A stretch of DNA of 64,000 bases. It comes from Gemmatimonadota bacterium. GTDB lineage: Bacteria; Latescibacterota; UBA2968; UBA8231. Made by a program: the position numbers and the translations under genes. The stretch spans positions 1 through 64,000 of the forward strand of contig JABJJN010000059.1 in the NCBI GenBank assembly GCA_018660835.1, written 5' to 3'. The notes beneath the pieces are model-generated. The model ran no database searches, had not been told where the DNA came from, and worked only from the letters and a program-made list of their open reading frames with translations. Of this stretch, positions 60,901-64,000 are shown piece after piece (the stretch's first letter is position 1; every line of letters begins with the position of its first letter).

Positions 60901-62720
60901 GCTGCACGCTCCACCAACTCAGGAGTTTCCGTAGTCGACCCACACTGCGTGTCTGCAGTCGACCACTGCGTTTCTGCAGTCGACCACTGCGTTTCTGCAG
61001 TCGACCACTGCGTTCCTGCAGTCGACCACTGCGCGACCGATCGCAGCGTCCCCGCATGGTATTCCTCCCGACACTGTCTGCGGCGGACCTTGCCACTTGA
61101 CGTCTTCGGCAATCTACCGGGGCGCAACAGCACCAGGGCAGCCAACTCCAGCCCGTGCGTTCGAGACACAGCGCGACGCGCCGCCCGGACCACGGTGTCG
61201 AGATCGAATTCGCCCACGAAGCGACGCCGGATCTCGTGCACGACGACGAGTTTTTCTGTGCCCTGCTCGGTGATGGTAAAGGCCGCCCCGCTGTGCAGCG
61301 GCAACACGTCGTGGCTGGCCCCAACAGTTTGCTCAATGTCCTGTGGGTAGTGATTGGCACCACGCACGACGATGAGATCCTTGATTCGACCCGTCACATA
61401 CAAGTCGCCGTCGCGCAGCAGACCAAGATCACCCGTGCGCAACCAGGGTCCCGAATCCTCATGGCGAATCCGCGCCGCGAAGATCTCCTGTGTCGCCTCG
61501 GTTTGCCCCCAGTAACCCGCAGCCACCGAACGTCCCCGGACCCATATCTCGCCGATGCCACCCGTGCCGACGCGACACTGCGTCACCGCATCGACGATGG
61601 CCACCTCTACACCCGTCGCGACGTGGCCGCAGCTGACCACTCGACGCGGGTCAGCACCTGGCATGTCGATATCGGCGACCTCGGTGGTGCCCCCCGTCGC
61701 TCCACTCACCATCAATGTTGCCTCCGCCAGACCATACATCGGTGTGATCGCAGAGGCCGACAGTCCGCATTCTGCAAAGGTGGAACAGAAGCGCTCCAGC
61801 GTATCGTGCAACACAGGCTCGGCGCCATTGCCGACGATACGCAGGCAGCTCAAGTCGAGATCGACACGCTGTGCCTCGCTCACCGCATCCACACAGAGAT
61901 CGTAGGCGAAATTTGGCGCCACGATGAGCTCCGCCTGGTAGTCGGCGGCCGCTTGTAGCCAACGCATCGGGCGTTTGAGAAAAGCCGTGGGTGCCATCAG
62001 TACACACAGGGAGCCACAGAACAACACCTGCAATAGGCAGCCAATGAGCCCCATGTCATGGAACACCGGCAACCAGCTGACAATGATGGAGGACTCCGTC
62101 ATCCCCAGAGTCTGCTGAATGGAGCGCTCGTTGTGCATGATGTTGTCGTGGGTCACCATGACACCCTTGGGCTCTGCTGTGGAACCGGAGGTGTATTGCA
62201 GGAAAGCCAGGTCATCTCCCAGAATGTTCGGCGCACGCCACACACCCAACATGACGTCAGCCTCTTCGGCTGACATGACATCCGTCGCAAGAACCTGCAG
62301 GTCGCTGGACTGCCCGTCAGTGATCCATGTCTCGATTCGGTCTCGTGTCGATTCGGTCGTCAGAATCAACGCCGCCCCGGCATCATGGACGATGGTTTCG
62401 ATGCGGTCCATGTGCTGCTGATTGCGCGGTGGATAGGCGGGTACGGCGACGGCACCAGCGTAGAGACAACCGAAGAAGGCGCTGACGAAGTCCAGCCCCG
62501 ATGGATACAACAGCAGCACACGGTCGCCCGGACTGCAGCGACTTTGTAACTGCACCGCAATCGTGCGTGCCCGTGCATCGAGCTGCGACAGGGTCAGCGA
62601 ATCCGACTCGCGGCCGCTGTCGGCGAGAAAGCGATACTGTACCCGGTCCGGATCTGCCTGGGCCTTCTGCCGCAGAAGATCTACGAGATTTGCTGCCACA
62701 GGTGTTTCCGAACCACCCAT
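60897..62720 (-). CDS. Fatty acyl-AMP ligase (FAAL) with heptapeptide-repeat tail
   Basis: 607 residues. Adenylation enzyme: LQYTSGSTAEPKGVMVTHDN (AMP-binding), VSWLPVFHDMGLIG (the FAAL-typical HDMGL), PMYGLAEATLMVSG and the C-terminal GRIKDLIVVRGANHYPQDIE. FAALs load fatty acids onto ACPs rather than CoA, fitting the ACP-synthase next to it. The C-terminal tail contains about four QWSTAET heptapeptides (21-bp repeats at about 60955-61040). The ATG follows the methyltransferase stop with no gap (TAGATG); the stop overlaps the ACP-synthase start by 4 nt. Confidence 0.94.
   Translation of the reverse strand: MGGSETPVAANLVDLLRQKAQADPDRVQYRFLADSGRESDSLTLSQLDARARTIAVQLQSRCSPGDRVLLLYPSGLDFVSAFFGCLYAGAVAVPAYPPRNQQHMDRIETIVHDAGAALILTTESTRDRIETWITDGQSSDLQVLATDVMSAEEADVMLGVWRAPNILGDDLAFLQYTSGSTAEPKGVMVTHDNIMHNERSIQQTLGMTESSIIVSWLPVFHDMGLIGCLLQVLFCGSLCVLMAPTAFLKRPMRWLQAAADYQAELIVAPNFAYDLCVDAVSEAQRVDLDLSCLRIVGNGAEPVLHDTLERFCSTFAECGLSASAITPMYGLAEATLMVSGATGGTTEVADIDMPGADPRRVVSCGHVATGVEVAIVDAVTQCRVGTGGIGEIWVRGRSVAAGYWGQTEATQEIFAARIRHEDSGPWLRTGDLGLLRDGDLYVTGRIKDLIVVRGANHYPQDIEQTVGASHDVLPLHSGAAFTITEQGTEKLVVVHEIRRRFVGEFDLDTVVRAARRAVSRTHGLELAALVLLRPGRLPKTSSGKVRRRQCREEYHAGTLRSVAQWSTAGTQWSTAETQWSTAETQWSTADTQCGSTTETPELVERAA
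60950..61038 (-). repeat. 21-bp tandem repeats in the FAAL 3' end
   Basis: CAGTCGACCACTGCG recurs four times with a 21-bp period (GTCGACCACTGCGTTTCTGCA unit), each coding for QWSTAET-like heptads. No spacers, so not CRISPR. Confidence 0.9.
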
Positions 62721-63572
62721 CTAGGCATTCTCCGGGCGCGTAGCCGTGACATAGACGAAGTCATAGAGGTCAAGATCCGCGATGATCTGCTGGGTCCGAA
62801 TGAGGTATTGAAATTGCTCCGATTCGGCGTCCGTGAGTCGATCAGCCATCATCTCCCCCAGCACATCCATCTTTGTTGTCAGATACTGGGCAAAGGGCTT
62901 GAACACCTGGGAGCCCACAGACTCTACCTGGACACGGAGATAGCCGACCTCAGCCAGATCTGCAGAGAAGTCATTGGCCAGATATTTCGGTTGCGGAATC
63001 TGCCAGAATTCTGAGTGAACCTGCTCGCACTCCATCTCCAGCTCCGTCACCGGCAAACGCGTCAGGCAGATCTCGCCCAACACCAGGCGGCCCCCCGGTC
63101 GCAGAACGCGGAACGCTTCCTCGTAAAAAGCCATCCGGGATGGAAACTGCTCCACCGTGTACAGAGCCAGCACGCGATCCAGATCCGTAGGAATCTGCTC
63201 GGGCAGGTCCGTGGCATCCGCAACGACGTACTCAATGGCATCGGCAAGGCCCGCCTGCTCGGCATTGGCTTGGGCGGCGGCGATATGATCCAGTTGCAGA
63301 TCGACACCGATCATCCTGCCCGGACGGCAGCGCGAGATACATACCGGTTCCAGCGCCCCGAGTCCGCACCCCACGTTCAGTACCGAGGATCCAGCCTGGA
63401 TATCGGCATGATCCAGCAAGGCCTCCCAAGCTCGGCGAGGGGGCGGCGTGCGCTCCACCTCGTCCCAGAGACCGTAGTTCAGGTATCCGGGTTCGCCACC
63501 GGGCAGCAGCGTGCCCAGATCCCGCGTCATGTCGTAGAGATTCTGAAGTTGCTCCGGAGATGCCGTTGACAT
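62721..63572 (-). CDS. SAM-dependent methyltransferase
   Basis: 283 residues from the ATG at MSTASPEQLQ (weak AGG at 7 nt); ATG 63614 and GTG 63632 are alternatives. Class I fold: SSVLNVGCGLGALEPV (SAM loop), MIGVDLQLDHIAAAQ (acidic loop), VVADATDLPE, and post-motif RVLRPGGRLVLGEI. Similar in outline to UbiE/cyclopropane-type methyltransferases with a C-terminal lid. First gene of the FAAL/oxoamine synthase operon, so likely tailors the acyl-derived product (O-, N- or C-methylation). Confidence 0.9.
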   Translation of the reverse strand: MSTASPEQLQNLYDMTRDLGTLLPGGEPGYLNYGLWDEVERTPPPRRAWEALLDHADIQAGSSVLNVGCGLGALEPVCISRCRPGRMIGVDLQLDHIAAAQANAEQAGLADAIEYVVADATDLPEQIPTDLDRVLALYTVEQFPSRMAFYEEAFRVLRPGGRLVLGEICLTRLPVTELEMECEQVHSEFWQIPQPKYLANDFSADLAEVGYLRVQVESVGSQVFKPFAQYLTTKMDVLGEMMADRLTDAESEQFQYLIRTQQIIADLDLYDFVYVTATRPENA

Positions 63573-63650
63573 CAAAGACCTGCCGTGTTGGGATGATCGA
63601 TTGGCTGTTGCCATCCCACCATTGCGAATCACATGCCCGTGATTCTTCCC

Positions 63651-63668
63651 TGCAGGTTGTTACCCGGA
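63651..63668 (-). promoter_or_regulatory. Candidate sigma54 (-24/-12) promoter for the FAAL operon
   Basis: On the minus strand CCGGGTAACAACCTGCA gives GG (63665-63664), exactly 10 nt, then GC (63653-63652), the invariant spacing of sigma54 promoters. Flanking consensus (TGGCAC ... TTGC) is weak. Predicted +1 near 63640. The same block encodes a sigma54 activator. Confidence 0.5.
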
Positions 63669-63669
63669 T

Positions 63670-63726
63670 TGCTCATATGTGAGCACTTGTCCGTCAATGA
63701 GCACAATTGTGCTCATATTCGAGCAC
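63670..63726. promoter_or_regulatory. Cluster of TGAGCAC dyads, probable operator/UAS
   Basis: Contains TGCTCA-TATG-TGAGCA (63670-63685), a 20-bp perfect palindrome ATGAGCACAATTGTGCTCAT (63697-63716) and GTGCTC-ATATTC-GAGCAC (63709-63726). Five half sites of one motif within 57 bp. Lies directly upstream of the candidate promoter and would suit binding of the NtrC-type regulator encoded in the same block, or another dimeric factor. Confidence 0.75.
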
Positions 63727-63804
63727 GCCCCCCCAGTGGAAATGACTCAGACCCGTCAGATCGCTAATCCGCCGTCCGCGTACCGGCGCCTGCACGTGTA
63801 GAAG

Positions 63805-63999
63805 CTAATTGAGTAGGTCGGGGAGTTTTAGATAAACCAGACAAGAGATATTGAGAACACTCAAAATGACTTCAGAAACAAATCCTTGAACCGTCGCCTT
63901 GGCGGGTCTCCCATCAAGAAACATGCTTGCCAGTCTACCCATAGCAAATCCCAGGTAGATGACGATGGCTACAGTGAATGAAGTAATTCTAAAAGCAGG
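63805..63999 (-). CDS. Partial DUF4345-like membrane protein, C-terminal 64 residues
   Basis: An open minus-strand frame from the window edge to TAG at 63805. Encodes FRITSFTVAIVIYLGFAMGR then LASMFLDGRPAKATVQGFV and a C-terminal hydrophobic helix. The YLGFAMGRL...DGRP core matches DUF4345 family membrane proteins. The 5' end is outside the window. Lower GC than the neighbouring operon. Confidence 0.7.
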   Translation of the reverse strand, partial: PAFRITSFTVAIVIYLGFAMGRLASMFLDGRPAKATVQGFVSEVILSVLNISCLVYLKLPDLLN

Positions 64000-64000
64000 A

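Noticed and set aside
60950-61038. Short regular repeats resembling a CRISPR array
   Set aside because: The units are contiguous with no unique spacers and lie in frame within the FAAL gene.

Overview
The window is about 64 kb of GC-rich bacterial DNA, densely packed, with most operons on the minus strand. No rRNA or tRNA gene was seen. The extracellular esterase at 45.9-48.1 kb ends in a FlgD-like/type A sorting domain (QNYPNPFN...GTYLLRL) that is characteristic of the FCB superphylum and related candidate phyla. Together with two Fe(II)/2-oxoglutarate oxygenases, a Gfo/Idh dehydrogenase, RidA proteins, a beta-helix protein and a heparinase II/III-like lyase, this suggests an uncultured Latescibacterota/Poribacteria-like organism. 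That assignment is inference from gene style, not from a marker gene.

Layout. 0-28 kb is core chromosome. It holds a threonine ammonia-lyase end, a 2-hydroxyacid dehydrogenase/PhyH pair, a 2OG oxygenase, rpsU with a clear terminator, a nitrilase-RNase D pair, a dihaem cytochrome c, a desaturase, a FAD oxidoreductase, a YHYH lipoprotein, a SelA-like PLP enzyme, SlyD and a beta-helix protein. Next come a tightly overlapping operon htpG-proA-ferredoxin-Gfo/Idh-triple RidA, two ABC-2 permeases, and ddl-DUF445-SDR. At 26.3-28.4 kb a YhcG_N (DUF1016)-thermonuclease fusion is followed by a broken second copy of its nuclease domain and an IS91-type transposase remnant.

29.2-44.5 kb is a sedentary chromosomal integron. 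It has a plus-strand integron integrase (43202-44458, with the IntI-specific insertion) and, leftward from it, roughly a dozen gene cassettes that read mostly on the minus strand. The cassettes are separated by 11 complete attC sites and one half attC. Nine of the complete sites are 120-126 bp and clearly related, with paired ends and an extrahelical base in most left/right arms; two are shorter. Payload: an NTF2-like exported protein, three toxin-antitoxin modules (BrnTA, HepT/MntA, HigBA), a sulfotransferase, four hydrolases, an MDR dehydrogenase, a TetR block, small membrane proteins and a 49-residue ORF.

44.5-50.5 kb holds three export or polysaccharide-type genes: a TolB-like propeller, an esterase with a sorting domain, and a heparinase-like lyase. 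The first two lie between imperfect 24-bp direct repeats.

50.5-63.6 kb is a minus-strand block of six genes joined by 0-4 nt junctions (one 58 nt gap): SAM methyltransferase, fatty acyl-AMP ligase, ACP-fused alpha-oxoamine synthase, ABC exporter fused to a degenerate GGDEF domain, a LamG/propeller hybrid histidine kinase, and a sigma54-dependent response regulator. Upstream is a cluster of TGAGCAC dyads (one a 20-bp perfect palindrome) and a GG-N10-GC sigma54-like promoter. I read this as a dedicated make-export-sense locus for a fatty-acyl aminoketone-type metabolite; the product is unknown. The window ends in a partial DUF4345-like membrane gene.
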